64,000 nucleotides of DNA, taken from positions 1-64,000 of the forward strand of contig NZ_VIRM01000021.1 of the NCBI RefSeq assembly GCF_006874475.1. Direction: 5' to 3'. The notes below the pieces were generated by a model, which was not told the origin of the DNA, did not search any database, and worked only from the letters and a program-made list of their open reading frames with translations. Shown in pieces: positions 17,357 to 31,255 of the stretch. The number at the start of each line of letters is the position of its first letter. Position 1 is the stretch's first letter. The translations under genes and the position numbers were made by a program. The stretch comes from Microbispora hainanensis (GTDB lineage: Bacteria > Actinomycetota > Actinomycetes > Streptosporangiales > Streptosporangiaceae).

Positions 17357-17393
17357 CAAAAGGCCAGGTCCCGGATCTTGGGAACTGGCCTTT
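17357..17393 (-). terminator. Terminator of tRNA-Ile
   Basis: Read on the minus strand, AAAGGCCAG pairs with CTGGCCTTT (arms at 17385-17393 and 17359-17367) and the second arm runs into a TTTT tract. It lies 15 bases beyond the tRNA CCA end. Confidence 0.75.
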
Positions 17394-17407
17394 GAGCTGG
17401 TATTTCG

Positions 17408-17484
17408 TGGTGGGGCTACCAGGACTTGAACCTGGGACCTCTTCCTTATCAGGGAAGCGCTCTAACCGACTGAGCTATAGCCCC
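17408..17484 (-). tRNA. ileT: tRNA-Ile(GAT)
   Basis: On the minus strand the acceptor stem GGGGCTA pairs with TAGCCCC. The D-loop (AGCTCAGTCGGTTAGAGC), the anticodon loop CTGATAA with anticodon GAT, and the TTCAAGTCC T-loop are all present, and CCA is encoded. A tRNA-Ile downstream of gyrA and the DUF3566 gene is conserved in actinobacteria, where tRNA-Ala normally follows; here the accessory island begins instead. Its 3' end faces the island, as expected for an integration site. Confidence 0.95.
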
Positions 17485-17638
17485 GCACCGCGCAACGAAG
17501 GTTACCGCATCCCGTATCCGGTGGCGAATCCGTCGTTCCGAACGAGGAAAAGCTTACCGTGTCCGGGTCCGTGGTCGTGCCATCGAGGCGCAACCGTACG
17601 GCGGGCCGCTCGTGTGGGCGGCCTGCCGTATCGGCGGG

Positions 17639-18505
17639 TCATTCGGCTTCGCTGAAGGTGACCTCGACACCGCCCACGAGGTCCGCGGAGATGTTGTAGA
17701 TCACGGCACCGAGGGTGGACAGCGCGGTGATGAGCACGACGTTCAGCGCGCCCAGCAGAGCCGCGTATCCGAGGATGCGGACGGGCTCGAACCAGCTCGC
17801 GATGTCGATCGTGCCGGCCCCGGCGCCACCGGCGCCGCTGGTGAGCTGGTTGACGGTGTCGGTGATCGAGGAGAAGACGCCGAGCGCCGACAGCACGCCG
17901 TACAGCACGGCGACGGCCACGAACAGCACGACGAAGCACACCAGCGATACGACGAAGCTGAACTTCATCGCCGACCACGGCTCGATCCTGCGCAGGACCA
18001 GGTGGGCCTTGCGCGGCGGGCGTACGCCGAGCTTCTTGTCCTTGTTCTTGGCGGGCTCGGGCCGGTCTCCGCCGGCCGGCCCGAAGCTCAGGCCGCGTAC
18101 GGAGCCGCCGTCCACGGAGGGACGAACGTTGTCCACAGGCGGACGGCCATTGTCCACAGAGGGTGTGGACGTACCGAGGCCTGCGGGCCGGGGGTACTGC
18201 GCGGTCGCCCCGCCACCGTCGCCCCTGCCGCCGTCCGGCCGGCCGTTCTCGGACCGGCCGTTCTCGGACGCGCCGTCCGAGCCCGGCTGCCGCTTCCACG
18301 GCTGGTCGGCGCCCGAGGTCCGGATGCGCATGGTGTCGTCGGCCTTCGCCTTGTCGGCGGCGGTCACGTCATCTCCTTCGGAAGCCACCTTGGCGACGCT
18401 ACCGCCATCGTGCGCCCGTGCGGTAACGCCGTTCGAAGACGACGTCGGGCGGGCGCCCGTGGGTTTCTTGGCGCCGGGTGTCCGCGGTCCGCCGGTGTCA
18501 CTCAT
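17639..18505 (-). CDS. DUF3566 membrane protein downstream of gyrA
   Basis: A 288-residue protein. The first 160 residues are a disordered Gly/Ser/Pro/Asp-rich cytoplasmic region containing a repeated PSVDNGRPPVDN-like pattern. Then come the basic RPPRKAHLVLRRIEPWSAMK segment and two membrane helices (about 181-206 and 245-273), typical of DUF3566 (Rv0007-like) proteins. Its molecular function is unknown; the conserved position after gyrA is the main clue. The repeated VDN codons coincide with DnaA-box-like DNA. Confidence 0.85.
   Translation of the reverse strand: MSDTGGPRTPGAKKPTGARPTSSSNGVTARAHDGGSVAKVASEGDDVTAADKAKADDTMRIRTSGADQPWKRQPGSDGASENGRSENGRPDGGRGDGGGATAQYPRPAGLGTSTPSVDNGRPPVDNVRPSVDGGSVRGLSFGPAGGDRPEPAKNKDKKLGVRPPRKAHLVLRRIEPWSAMKFSFVVSLVCFVVLFVAVAVLYGVLSALGVFSSITDTVNQLTSGAGGAGAGTIDIASWFEPVRILGYAALLGALNVVLITALSTLGAVIYNISADLVGGVEVTFSEAE
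18129..18170. promoter_or_regulatory. DnaA-box cluster inside the DUF3566 gene
   Basis: Two perfect TTGTCCACA boxes (18129-18137, 18150-18158) exactly 21 bp apart are followed by an inverted TGTGGAC (18164-18170). The 21-bp spacing places the boxes on the same DNA face. This could be a DnaA-binding site outside oriC; binding is inferred from sequence only. Confidence 0.5.
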
Positions 18506-18581
18506 GCCACGCCCTCATCTGACGGCTCGGGTGCGCATCCGCGAATCGCGCTGTGGTCAGCGATTCGCCCGCTACGCTCGC

Positions 18582-21083
<2,502 letters not shown>

Positions 21084-21112
21084 GAAAAGTCCTTCTGGTC
21101 GGCCACGCTTGC

Positions 21113-23573
<2,461 letters not shown>

Positions 23574-24107
23574 TCAGCCGTACGTGTCGCCCGGCCCGCG
23601 ACTTCCGCGTACGCGCAGGCCGCCCTCCGGGCGGTGGCCCACGCCGGGGCCGTGCACCTTGACCCGGGTCACGGTGCCGTCGCCGAGCTCCTCGTTAAGC
23701 CGCTTGACCAGCGTGGACGCGAGGAGCCTGACCTGGGTCGCCCAGGCGGTCGAGTCGGCGGCGACCACCACCTCACCGTCCTCGAAGCTCTCCGGCCTGG
23801 TGTGGGCGGCCAGGTCGGGGCCGACGATCTCCGTCCAGCGGCCGAACACCCCGCCCACCGCGACCGGCTGTTCCCATCCCCGGGCGGCGAGCAGGTCGCG
23901 GATCGCCCGGCCGAACGGCAGCGGGTCGCCGGAGTCACGCCGCGCGCCGCCCGACCCGGAACGGCGGCGCGGCTCGCTGCGGGGGAGCTGGCCCCGCTTC
24001 AGCGCGTCGGCCTTCGCCTGGGCCAGTTTCTCCCGCGCCAGCGAGGCGCCCCGCGCGGCCGAGCCCTGCGGGGACTGTCCACCGCCTGTGGATATCTCAT
24101 CGGACAC
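23574..24107 (-). CDS. DUF721/DciA-family protein
   Basis: A 177-residue protein between recF and gyrB, its standard actinobacterial position. The N-terminal third is basic and disordered; the DciA domain spans about 63-155 ([52 protein letters not shown]). DciA is the ancestral loader or regulator of the replicative helicase DnaB in bacteria that lack DnaC. The ATG at 24107 overlaps the recF stop by 11 bp, so it is translationally coupled. Confidence 0.88.
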   Translation of the reverse strand: MSDEISTGGGQSPQGSAARGASLAREKLAQAKADALKRGQLPRSEPRRRSGSGGARRDSGDPLPFGRAIRDLLAARGWEQPVAVGGVFGRWTEIVGPDLAAHTRPESFEDGEVVVAADSTAWATQVRLLASTLVKRLNEELGDGTVTRVKVHGPGVGHRPEGGLRVRGSRGPGDTYG

Positions 24108-25284
24108 GGGTCACGCTCCCTTCCATCACGTCGAACCGGGCGCCGGCCAGCTCGGGCGGCACGTCGTCCGGCACCGCCGCCGTGATGAGCACCTGCTCGG
24201 CCGGGGCGACGATCTCGGTGAGCCGCCTGCGCCGCTGACCGTCCAGCTCCGCGAAGACGTCGTCCAGGATCAGCACGGGGTCGCCGCCGTCGGCCCGCAG
24301 CAGGTCGTAGGCGGCGAGGCGCAACGCGAGGGCGAACGACCACGACTCGCCGTGGCTCGCGTAACCCCGGGCCGGCAGCTCGCCCAGCCGCAGCAGCAGG
24401 TCGTCGCGGTGCGGGCCGACGAGGGTCACGCCGCGTTCGAGCTCCGCCTGACGGGCCTCCGCGAGGCCCGCCCGCAGGTGCTCGGCCAGTAGTTCCCGGT
24501 TTGTCCCCAGGGTGGGGATATCTGTGGATAACCCCGACGGCCGGTATTCGAGATCGGCGAGTCCGGACGACGGGGCGAGAGTGGCGTACGCCTTCGCCGC
24601 GAGCGGACGCAGCGTGTCCACCAGGTGCAGCCGCGCCGCCAGCAGCTCCGCGCCGTGGCGCACCAAGTGGGAGTCCCAGACCTCGAGCGTGCTCAGGACG
24701 TCTCCCGCGCCGGCGGCGGCGAAGGCCGCGTCGTCCTCCTGCCTGCGGCCGCCGCGCCGCCGTCCGGCCCGCGTCGCCGCGGCCGTACGCAGGAGCGCGT
24801 TGCGCTGCTTGAGCACCCGCTCGTAGTCGGCGCGCACGCCCGCGAACCTGGGGACGCGAGCGACGAGCAGGTCGTCCATGAACCGGCGGCGCTCGGACGG
24901 GTCGCCCTTGACCAGCGCGAGGTCCTCCGGGGCGAACAGCACGGTCCGCAGCAGTCCGAGGGCGTCGCGCGGCCGGGGGACGGGGGAGCGGTTCACCCTG
25001 GCGCGATTGGCCCGGCCCGGGTTGATCTCGATCTCGACCAGCGCCCGGCGGTCGTCCCTGACCACCGCCGCGCGCACGATCGCCCGCTGCGCGCCGTGCC
25101 GTACGAGCGGCGCGTCGGTGGCCACGCGGTGGCTGGAATGGGTCGCGACGTAGCCGAGCGCCTCGACCAGGTTGGTCTTGCCCTGCCCGTTCGGCCCGAC
25201 GAACGCCGTGGCCCCCGGTTCCAGCACGAGTTCGACCTCCGGATATGACCGGAAGTCGGTGAGGGACAGGCTCGCCACGTGCAC
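24097..25284 (-). CDS. recF: DNA replication and repair protein RecF
   Basis: A 395-residue SMC-like ATPase that helps load RecA at gaps. It begins [20 protein letters not shown]. Walker A is GPNGQGKT, the signature-like region is [18 protein letters not shown], and Walker B is [14 protein letters not shown]. An Arg/Gly-rich insert ([17 protein letters not shown]) lies in the middle of the protein and is probably lineage-specific. It is co-transcribed with dciA. Confidence 0.95.
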   Translation of the reverse strand: MHVASLSLTDFRSYPEVELVLEPGATAFVGPNGQGKTNLVEALGYVATHSSHRVATDAPLVRHGAQRAIVRAAVVRDDRRALVEIEINPGRANRARVNRSPVPRPRDALGLLRTVLFAPEDLALVKGDPSERRRFMDDLLVARVPRFAGVRADYERVLKQRNALLRTAAATRAGRRRGGRRQEDDAAFAAAGAGDVLSTLEVWDSHLVRHGAELLAARLHLVDTLRPLAAKAYATLAPSSGLADLEYRPSGLSTDIPTLGTNRELLAEHLRAGLAEARQAELERGVTLVGPHRDDLLLRLGELPARGYASHGESWSFALALRLAAYDLLRADGGDPVLILDDVFAELDGQRRRRLTEIVAPAEQVLITAAVPDDVPPELAGARFDVMEGSVTRVR

Positions 25285-25384
25285 CCCGCCAGGCTAGTGC
25301 CGGTGCCCGGCCTTCGCGTCCCGGCCGCGTTGTCCTGTGGAGAAACGGCGCGCTGTGGAGAGACGGGCCGGTGCGGGATGGTTC

Positions 25385-25534
25385 GTCCACAACCTGTGGA
25401 CGATCGGTGCCCGCGGAGCCGTCCGCCGGCGATCAGGCTCGGCGGGAGGCCCGTTCGCCCTACATATCGCCCTACGTGCGGACGAGTCCGGCGGCGTCAC
25501 CCGGGCGAGGCCCCGGCGTCCACAGCGTGTGGAC
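25385..25534. promoter_or_regulatory. Paired DnaA-box-like palindromes between gnd and recF
   Basis: The 277-bp gap upstream of recF contains two copies of the same arrangement, GTCCACA-N3-TGTGGAC, at 25385-25401 and 25518-25534. Each is a pair of inverted DnaA-box cores separated by three bases. Single TGTGGAG-like cores also occur nearby at about 25335-25360. They may recruit DnaA or another regulator of recF; this is inferred from sequence. Confidence 0.45.
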
Positions 25535-25561
25535 GACGCCGAGGCGCGTCAGCCCTCTGCC

Positions 25562-26506
25562 TCAGCCCTCTGCCTCGACCGGCGGGGTGACGTCGGCGCC
25601 GGGGGCGTCGGCGCCCTTGCCGGTCTGGCCCTCGGCGGAGGCGACCGCGTGCCCGCCGAACTGGTTGCGCAGCGCCGCGACCATCTTCATCGCCGGGGAG
25701 TCGGCCTGGCGCGAGGCGAAACGCGCGTACAGCGCGGCCGTGATGGCCGGCAGGGGCACCGCGTGGTCCACGGCCGCCTGGACCGTCCACCGGCCCTCGC
25801 CGGAGTCCTCCGCGTAGCCCTTCAGCTCGGAGAGGTCGGGGTCCTCCTCCAGCGCCCGCACCAGCAGGTCGAGCAGCCACGAGCGGATCACCGTGCCGCT
25901 CCGCCAGCTCTTGAACGTCTCGGGGACGTTGGTGACGACGTCGCTGGCCTCCAGCAGCTCCCAGCCCTCGGCGAAGGCCTGCATCATGCCGTACTCGATG
26001 CCGTTGTGGACCATCTTCGCGAAGTGGCCCGCGCCCACGCCGCCCGCGTGGACGAAGCCGTCCTCGCCCTCCGGCTTGAGCGTCTCGAAGATCGGCATGA
26101 GCCGGCGGACGTGCTCCTCCTCGCCGCCGGTCATCAGGGCGTAGCCGTACTCCAGGCCCCAGACGCCGCCGCTGACGCCCACGTCGACGAAACCGATGCC
26201 GCGGGTGCCGAGGTCCTTCGCGTGCCGCTGGTCGTCCAGATAGTGCGAGTTGCCGCCGTCGATGACGATGTCGCCGGCCGACAGCAGCTCGCGCAGCTGC
26301 TCGACCGTGCTCCGCGTTGGCGCCCCCGCGGGGACCATGACCCAGACCGCGCGCGGCGCCTGAAGCCTCTCGACGAGCTCCTTCAGGCTGCTCACGTCGC
26401 TGATGGAGGGATCGCGGTCATAGCCGACGACGTCGTGGCCGCCACGCCGCAGCCGCTCGGCCATGTTCCCGCCCATCTTGCCGAGCCCGATCATGCCGAT
26501 CTGCAT
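25562..26506 (-). CDS. gnd: 6-phosphogluconate dehydrogenase (decarboxylating)
   Basis: A pentose-phosphate-pathway enzyme that turns 6-phosphogluconate into ribulose 5-phosphate with NAD(P)H and CO2. About 314 residues, the short actinobacterial form. The Rossmann motif is GMIGLGKMGGNMAERL, the substrate motif is VDVGVSGGVWGLE, and the catalytic lysine and surrounding residues are in AGHFAKMVHNGIEYGMMQA. The ATG at 26506 was chosen because GAGGGG lies eight bases upstream; a GTG three codons earlier touches that site. A gnd gene between dnaN and recF is usual in Streptomyces-like genomes. Confidence 0.93.
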   Translation of the reverse strand: MQIGMIGLGKMGGNMAERLRRGGHDVVGYDRDPSISDVSSLKELVERLQAPRAVWVMVPAGAPTRSTVEQLRELLSAGDIVIDGGNSHYLDDQRHAKDLGTRGIGFVDVGVSGGVWGLEYGYALMTGGEEEHVRRLMPIFETLKPEGEDGFVHAGGVGAGHFAKMVHNGIEYGMMQAFAEGWELLEASDVVTNVPETFKSWRSGTVIRSWLLDLLVRALEEDPDLSELKGYAEDSGEGRWTVQAAVDHAVPLPAITAALYARFASRQADSPAMKMVAALRNQFGGHAVASAEGQTGKGADAPGADVTPPVEAEG

Positions 26507-26611
26507 CTGAGCCACCCCTCAAACGTCTGCGTCGTCCACGGAGGCACGCGTACCCATGCACAGGGGGTCCATGCCCGCAGGAGATCGTACGCCCGGGGTG
26601 TCCGGGCCGCG

Positions 26612-27751
26612 TCAGCTGGACAGGCGGATGGGCATGATGAGGTAGCGGTAGTCCTCGCTCCCCCCGTCGTCCACAGGCTTGCCCCCGGTGAGGATGGCGG
26701 GCTTGGTCGGCGTGGTGAACTGCAGTCGCGCGACGTCGGAGTCGATCGCCCCCAGGCCCTCCAGCAGGAACTGGTGGTTGAACGCGATGTTGATCTCGTC
26801 GCCGTCGAAATCGACCGGCAGCGCCTCCACGGCCTGCGCCTCGTCGCCGCTGCCGGCCTCCAGGACGACCTCTCCGCCGCGGAAGGCCAGCCGTACGGGG
26901 GTGTTGCGCTCGGCGACGAGCGCGACGCGCTTGACGGCCTCCACGAACGAGGCTGTGGACAGATCCGCGCGGGCGGAGAACTCGGTGGGCAGCAGCGAGC
27001 GATATTTGGGGAACTCGGGGTCGAGCAGCCGGGTCGTCGTCCGCCGTCCGGAGCTGGAGAACCCGATCATGCCCTCGCCGGTGCCGCCGGCCGAGCTCAG
27101 CGCGATCTCGACCTCCGCGCCGGTGCCGCCCAGCGCCTTGGCCGTGTCCGCCAGCGTACGGCCGGGGATCATCGCCACGGCCTGGAAGTCCGGCTGCTCG
27201 GGCTGCCACTTCAGCTCGCGTACGGCGAGGCGGTAACGGTCGGTGGCGGCGAGGGTCACGGTGTCGCCCTCGATCTCCATGCGCACGCCGGTGAGCATCG
27301 GGAGGGTGTCGTCCTTGCCCGCGGCGACGGCCACCTGGCCGACGGCGGAGGCGAACACGTCGCTGCCGACCCGTCCGGCGGCGGGCGGCATGGCCGGCAG
27401 GGAGGGATAGTCCTCCACAGGCATGGTGAGAAGTGTGAACCGGGCGCTGCCACAGGTGACGACGGCCTTGGCGCCGTCCACGACCAGTTCGACCGGCTGT
27501 GCGGGGAGCGCGCGGGTGATCTCGGCGAGGAGCTTGCCGGAGACGAGCACCACGCCCGGCTCCCCGGTCTGCACTTCGAGGGTCACCTCGGCGGAGACCT
27601 CGTAGTCGAAGCCGGAGAGCTTCAGCCGCTGGTCGTCGGTCACTTCCAGCCGCATGCCGGCGAGCACCGGCACCGAGGGACGGGCCGGAAGGCTCCGTGC
27701 CGTCCACGCCACGGCCTCGGCGAGCACGTCGCGATCGATCCGGAACATCAC
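26612..27751 (-). CDS. dnaN: DNA polymerase III beta subunit (sliding clamp)
   Basis: A 379-residue processivity clamp with three repeated clamp folds (FRIDRDVLAEAVAWTARSLP; PAAGRVGSDVFASAVGQVAVA; REL/STASFVEAVKRVALVAERNTP) and the conserved C-terminus YRYLIMPIRL. The GTG at 27751 is nine bases after AGGAGG; the adjacent ATG at 27748 is equally possible. It lies directly downstream of oriC. Confidence 0.96.
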   Translation of the reverse strand: MMFRIDRDVLAEAVAWTARSLPARPSVPVLAGMRLEVTDDQRLKLSGFDYEVSAEVTLEVQTGEPGVVLVSGKLLAEITRALPAQPVELVVDGAKAVVTCGSARFTLLTMPVEDYPSLPAMPPAAGRVGSDVFASAVGQVAVAAGKDDTLPMLTGVRMEIEGDTVTLAATDRYRLAVRELKWQPEQPDFQAVAMIPGRTLADTAKALGGTGAEVEIALSSAGGTGEGMIGFSSSGRRTTTRLLDPEFPKYRSLLPTEFSARADLSTASFVEAVKRVALVAERNTPVRLAFRGGEVVLEAGSGDEAQAVEALPVDFDGDEINIAFNHQFLLEGLGAIDSDVARLQFTTPTKPAILTGGKPVDDGGSEDYRYLIMPIRLSS

Positions 27752-28275
27752 GTGGATCAGCCTCCTGGGTGTCGCTGCTTCGTCAAGTCTTCACTCTCCC
27801 GCACCTGTGCGCCTCCAGAACCCCTTCTATGGTTCTTGAGTTCTTAGGGAGAGAGATACAAGTCGTCTCATTAGGCAGTGTGGATATGTGGATGTCGAGC
27901 ATTTTCGCAGCTCAGCGGAGCTGATTCATCCACTGCCGGTGTGGGGGAAACGTGGACGGACCCCCTGTGGACTGTGGGTGGCCGCGCTGTCCCCACACCT
28001 GTTCCCCAGACGGAGGCCCCTCTGTCCACGAGTAATCCACGAGGTTTCCACCGGTTGTCCACGGGGTAAAAGGGACGCCTGAGTTGTGTGTGACGGGTAC
28101 GCACAGGGCGTCCCCAGCTCGTCCACGGGTATTCCCCAAACCATCCCCAGGTTCTCCCCAAAGTTGTCCCCAAGTGGGGACGGCGTGTTGGAGGGCCGGA
28201 GAGGGTAGGGGTAACGCGACGGAGCCGCCGTCGAGGGCGGCGTTTTTGATCCACAGAGTTATCCACAGCTGTGTA
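27752..28275. other. oriC: Chromosomal replication origin oriC
   Basis: 524 bp between dnaA and dnaN with no gene. DnaA-box-like sequences occur on both strands: TTATCCACA (28259-28267, perfect), TTGTCCACG (28055-28063), CTGTCCACG (28022-28030), TCGTCCACG (28119-28127), TTGTCCCCA (28164-28172), TGATCCACA (28247-28255), and inverted TGTGGATAT (27879-27887), TGTGGATGT (27887-27895) and TGTGGACTG (27966-27974), with weaker copies between. The least GC-rich stretch, near 27780-27910, is a plausible unwinding element. GC-rich box variants are usual for high-GC actinobacteria. Confidence 0.92.
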
Positions 28276-29928
28276 CTAAGCGTTGCGTGCCCGCTGCTTG
28301 ATCCGTGTCGTCAGCTCGTTGACCTGGTTGTACATCGAGCGCCGCTCCGCCATGAGCGACCGGATCTTACGCTCCGCGTGCATCACGGTCGTGTGGTCGC
28401 GCCCGCCGAACTGCTGGCCGATCTTGGGCAGGGACAGGTCGGTCAGCTCGCGGGCCAGATACATGGCGATCTGCCGGGCGGTGACCAGGGCACGCGAGCG
28501 TGAGCTTCCACACAGGTCGTCGAGGGACACACCGAAGTATTCGGCGGTTGTGGACATGATGAGGGAGATGGTGATCTCCGGGCTCGCGTCCTCACTGATG
28601 AGGTCCTTGAGGACGATCTCGGCGAGCTGTATGTCCACAGACTGCCGGTTGAGGCTGGCGAACGCGGTGACCCGGATGAGCGCGCCCTCGAGCTCGCGGA
28701 TGTTGGTCGCGATGCGGCTGGCGATGTACTCCAGCACGTCGGGCGGCGCGGCCAGGCCCTCCTGGATCGCCTTCTTGCGCAGGATCGCGATGCGCGTCTC
28801 CAGCTCGGGCGGCTGGACGTCGGTGATCAGCCCCCACTCGAACCGGTTGCGCAGCCGGTCCTCCAGCGTCACGAGCTGCTTCGGCGCCCGGTCGCTGGAG
28901 ATGACGATCTGCTTGCTGGCGTTGTGGAGGGTGTTGAAGGTGTGGAAGAACTCCTCCTGCGTCTGCTCCTTGCCCTCCAGGAACTGGATGTCGTCGACAA
29001 GGAGGATGTCCACAGCCCGGAAACGGGAGCGGAACCCGTCGGCCTTGTGGTCGCGGATGGAGTTGATGAAGTCGTTGGTGAACTCCTCGGAGCTCACATA
29101 GCGCACCCGGGCGCCGTCGTACAGGCTCTGCGCGTAGTGACCGATCGCGTGCAGCAGGTGGGTCTTCCCCAGCCCCGAGTCGCCGTAGATGAACAGCGGG
29201 TTGTACGCCTTGGCGGGGGCCTCGGCGACCGCGACGGCGGCGGCATGCGCGAAACGGTTGCTGGCGCCGATGACGAACGTCTCGAAGGTGTACTTGGCGT
29301 TCAGCCGGGCCGGCTCACCGGAGGTGCGGCCGCTGCGGGCGTCCCAGCGGTTCTGCCCGGGGCCGCCGGACGCGGAACCGGCCACCGGGCCCGGCATCGG
29401 CTCGGGCTTGGGCGCGGCGGGCGGCTCGGGGGAGTAGCCGCCTGGCCGCTGCGCGTGGTCCGTCGGGGACATGTGCTGCGGAGGCTGTGGATACTGCTGG
29501 CCCTGTGGATAATGCGGCCCGTGCGGCTCGGCCTCGCGGCGGATCGGGCCGTCCTCCGCTAAGGGAAAGCGGGGAGCCTGCGGACGGGGCTGTGGATAAT
29601 CTGTGGACGGCGTCTGTGGACGATGATCTGCCGGCGACGCCGCGGCGGGGTCCGAGGCGGCGGGCAGACCGGCGCCGGGATCCACCATCACGGCGATCCG
29701 CACAGGCCGGCCGAGTTCCTGCGACAACGCGTGCACGATCAGCGGGCGCAGCCGTACCTCGATGACCTCCTTGGCGAAGTCGTTGGGGGCCGCCAGGAGA
29801 ATCGTGTCGTTGATGAGGCCGGAGGGCTGCGTCATCTGGAGGAACGCGCGCTGCTGCCCCGAGACGCCCTCGTCGAGCAGGGTCCTGAGCGCCCGAGCCC
29901 ATACAGCGTTGAGATCGACGCCTTCCAT
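28276..29928 (-). CDS. dnaA: Chromosomal replication initiator DnaA
   Basis: A 550-residue initiator ATPase. Domain I starts [17 protein letters not shown]. Domain II (about 95-215) is a long Pro/Gln/Gly-rich linker. The AAA+ domain has Walker A GDSGLGKT (249-256) and Walker [14 protein letters not shown]. Domain IV has the DnaA-box-binding signature [16 protein letters not shown]. The ATG at 29928 follows GAGGAGGGG; the frame stays open further upstream without a comparable site. The linker-coding DNA contains several DnaA boxes. Confidence 0.97.
   Translation of the reverse strand: MEGVDLNAVWARALRTLLDEGVSGQQRAFLQMTQPSGLINDTILLAAPNDFAKEVIEVRLRPLIVHALSQELGRPVRIAVMVDPGAGLPAASDPAAASPADHRPQTPSTDYPQPRPQAPRFPLAEDGPIRREAEPHGPHYPQGQQYPQPPQHMSPTDHAQRPGGYSPEPPAAPKPEPMPGPVAGSASGGPGQNRWDARSGRTSGEPARLNAKYTFETFVIGASNRFAHAAAVAVAEAPAKAYNPLFIYGDSGLGKTHLLHAIGHYAQSLYDGARVRYVSSEEFTNDFINSIRDHKADGFRSRFRAVDILLVDDIQFLEGKEQTQEEFFHTFNTLHNASKQIVISSDRAPKQLVTLEDRLRNRFEWGLITDVQPPELETRIAILRKKAIQEGLAAPPDVLEYIASRIATNIRELEGALIRVTAFASLNRQSVDIQLAEIVLKDLISEDASPEITISLIMSTTAEYFGVSLDDLCGSSRSRALVTARQIAMYLARELTDLSLPKIGQQFGGRDHTTVMHAERKIRSLMAERRSMYNQVNELTTRIKQRARNA
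29486..29623. promoter_or_regulatory. DnaA boxes within the dnaA coding region
   Basis: Five inverted boxes lie inside the domain II coding region: TGTGGATAC (29486-29494), TGTGGATAA (29504-29512 and 29591-29599, both perfect complements of TTATCCACA), TGTGGACGG (29602-29610) and TGTGGACGA (29615-29623). They encode repeated YPQ/PQ residues of the linker. Possible roles are autoregulation or DnaA titration. Confidence 0.5.
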
Positions 29929-30363
29929 GGCTCGGCCCCTCCTCTCGTTACGCGGCCCCGCTCGCCCGCCGCGATCCGTGTCGTTTCTCAGTCCTGTGCG
30001 CCTCGCCGCACCGGTCCTCGTCCGGCTGCCATCCACATATGATCCACATGATGTGCACAGCCCGTGCATCCTCCCCGGGCATATTCACGCTGATGGGGGG
30101 AAGGGCCGGACGGCCGACGGTAGCGGTGTGCGCAACCTGCGTTCAAGGCGTTGTCCACAGCCTAACGGCCCATGGTCGCTCGCCGTACTCGCTTGCCGTC
30201 ACGTGTGCCGGTTTGACCTGACGTACGGTGGGCCCGTAACGTGTCCCGGTCGGCTAATCACGCGACGGCTTTTTCGCATGCCCGCGCATCTGACGAGCCG
30301 TGACCTTGGAATGTACCGCGCCCGCGGAACGCCGCGGACGTACCCGAAGCATGGAGCCCACCC
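29929..30363. promoter_or_regulatory. dnaA/rpmH divergent promoter region
   Basis: 435 bp between the divergent dnaA and rpmH genes, without a credible gene. It contains a perfect DnaA box, TTGTCCACA, at 30151-30159 and weaker ATCCACA cores near 30030-30050, consistent with DnaA autoregulation of dnaA transcription. I could not assign promoter elements with confidence. Confidence 0.6.
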
Positions 30364-30501
30364 GTGAGCAAGCGTACTTACCAGCCGAACAACCGTCGCC
30401 GCGCGAAGACCCACGGCTTCCGGCTGCGCATGCGCACCCGGGCCGGCCGCGCCATCCTGGCCGCGCGCCGCCGCAAGGGCCGCGCCGAGCTGACGGTCTG
30501 A
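30364..30501 (+). CDS. rpmH: 50S ribosomal protein L34
   Basis: A 45-residue, very basic ribosomal protein. From the GTG at 30364 it reads [19 protein letters not shown], then [20 protein letters not shown], the L34 signature along nearly its whole length, and ends ELTV. It is the first gene of the rpmH-rnpA-yidD-yidC-jag unit and diverges from dnaA, as in most bacteria. Confidence 0.97.
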   Translation: MSKRTYQPNNRRRAKTHGFRLRMRTRAGRAILAARRRKGRAELTV

Positions 30502-30562
30502 CGATCAGACGCCGCCCGCCCGTGCCGAGCGGAGCGGGCGGCCATACGTCGAGGAAGGCCCG

Positions 30563-30937
30563 GTGCTGCCGTCCGCGTCCCGCATGCGGCGGGGTGATGA
30601 GTTCGCCGACGCGATTCGCCGTGGGCGGCGCGCCGGGTGTCCGACCCTGGTCGCACACCTGAACCTGCGTGACGCCGACGAGCCACCGCTGGTCGGCTTC
30701 GTCGTGAGCAAGGCAGTCGGTGGCGCCGTGGTGCGGAACCAGGTCAGGCGCAGGTTGAGACACCTTGTGCGGAGCCGCCTGCCACTGCTGCCGAGAGGTA
30801 GCCTTCTGGTGGTACGCGCCAATCCACCGGCCGCGTCCGCGCGCAGCGAGCACCTGGCCGCCGAACTCGACGTCGCGCTGAGTCGTTTACTCCGGCGGCG
30901 CGGGTCCGATTCCCGGACCCCGACGGATGGACGGTAA
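30563..30937 (+). CDS. rnpA: Ribonuclease P protein component
   Basis: A 124-residue protein subunit of RNase P, which trims tRNA 5' ends. It begins [20 protein letters not shown], and the RNA-binding RNR signature appears as [17 protein letters not shown]. The C-terminal 15 residues are a polar tail. The GTG at 30563 follows GAGGAAGG. Its stop overlaps the yidD start (TAATG). Confidence 0.95.
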   Translation: MLPSASRMRRGDEFADAIRRGRRAGCPTLVAHLNLRDADEPPLVGFVVSKAVGGAVVRNQVRRRLRHLVRSRLPLLPRGSLLVVRANPPAASARSEHLAAELDVALSRLLRRRGSDSRTPTDGR

Positions 30938-31251
30938 TGACAGCGCAGCAACCGACCCCGGCCCTGATGGCCGGGGAGGCCGACCGGCCCGCGACCGGGC
31001 CGGTCGCCCGCGTGCTGCTCGCGATCATCCGGTTCTACCGTGCCTTCATCAGCCCGATGCTGGGGCCGAGGTGCCGGTTCGAACCGTCCTGTAGCGCCTA
31101 CGGCCTGGAAGCCGTCGCCGTTCATGGAGCGGCGCGCGGGGTATGGCTGACCGTCAGGCGTATCGGACGGTGTCACCCGTTCCATCCTGGAGGTTTCGAC
31201 CCGGTGCCCCCACGCCGAGTCCGGTCTCACGACGAAACGCAAGGGAGCTAG
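30937..31251 (+). CDS. yidD: Membrane protein insertion efficiency factor YidD
   Basis: A 104-residue protein that assists YidC-dependent membrane insertion. The conserved core is [20 protein letters not shown], followed by [18 protein letters not shown] and the [16 protein letters not shown] ending. The first 25 residues are a variable extension. It overlaps rnpA by one base and ends 4 bp before yidC. Confidence 0.93.
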   Translation: MTAQQPTPALMAGEADRPATGPVARVLLAIIRFYRAFISPMLGPRCRFEPSCSAYGLEAVAVHGAARGVWLTVRRIGRCHPFHPGGFDPVPPRRVRSHDETQGS

Positions 31252-31255
31252 CTCG

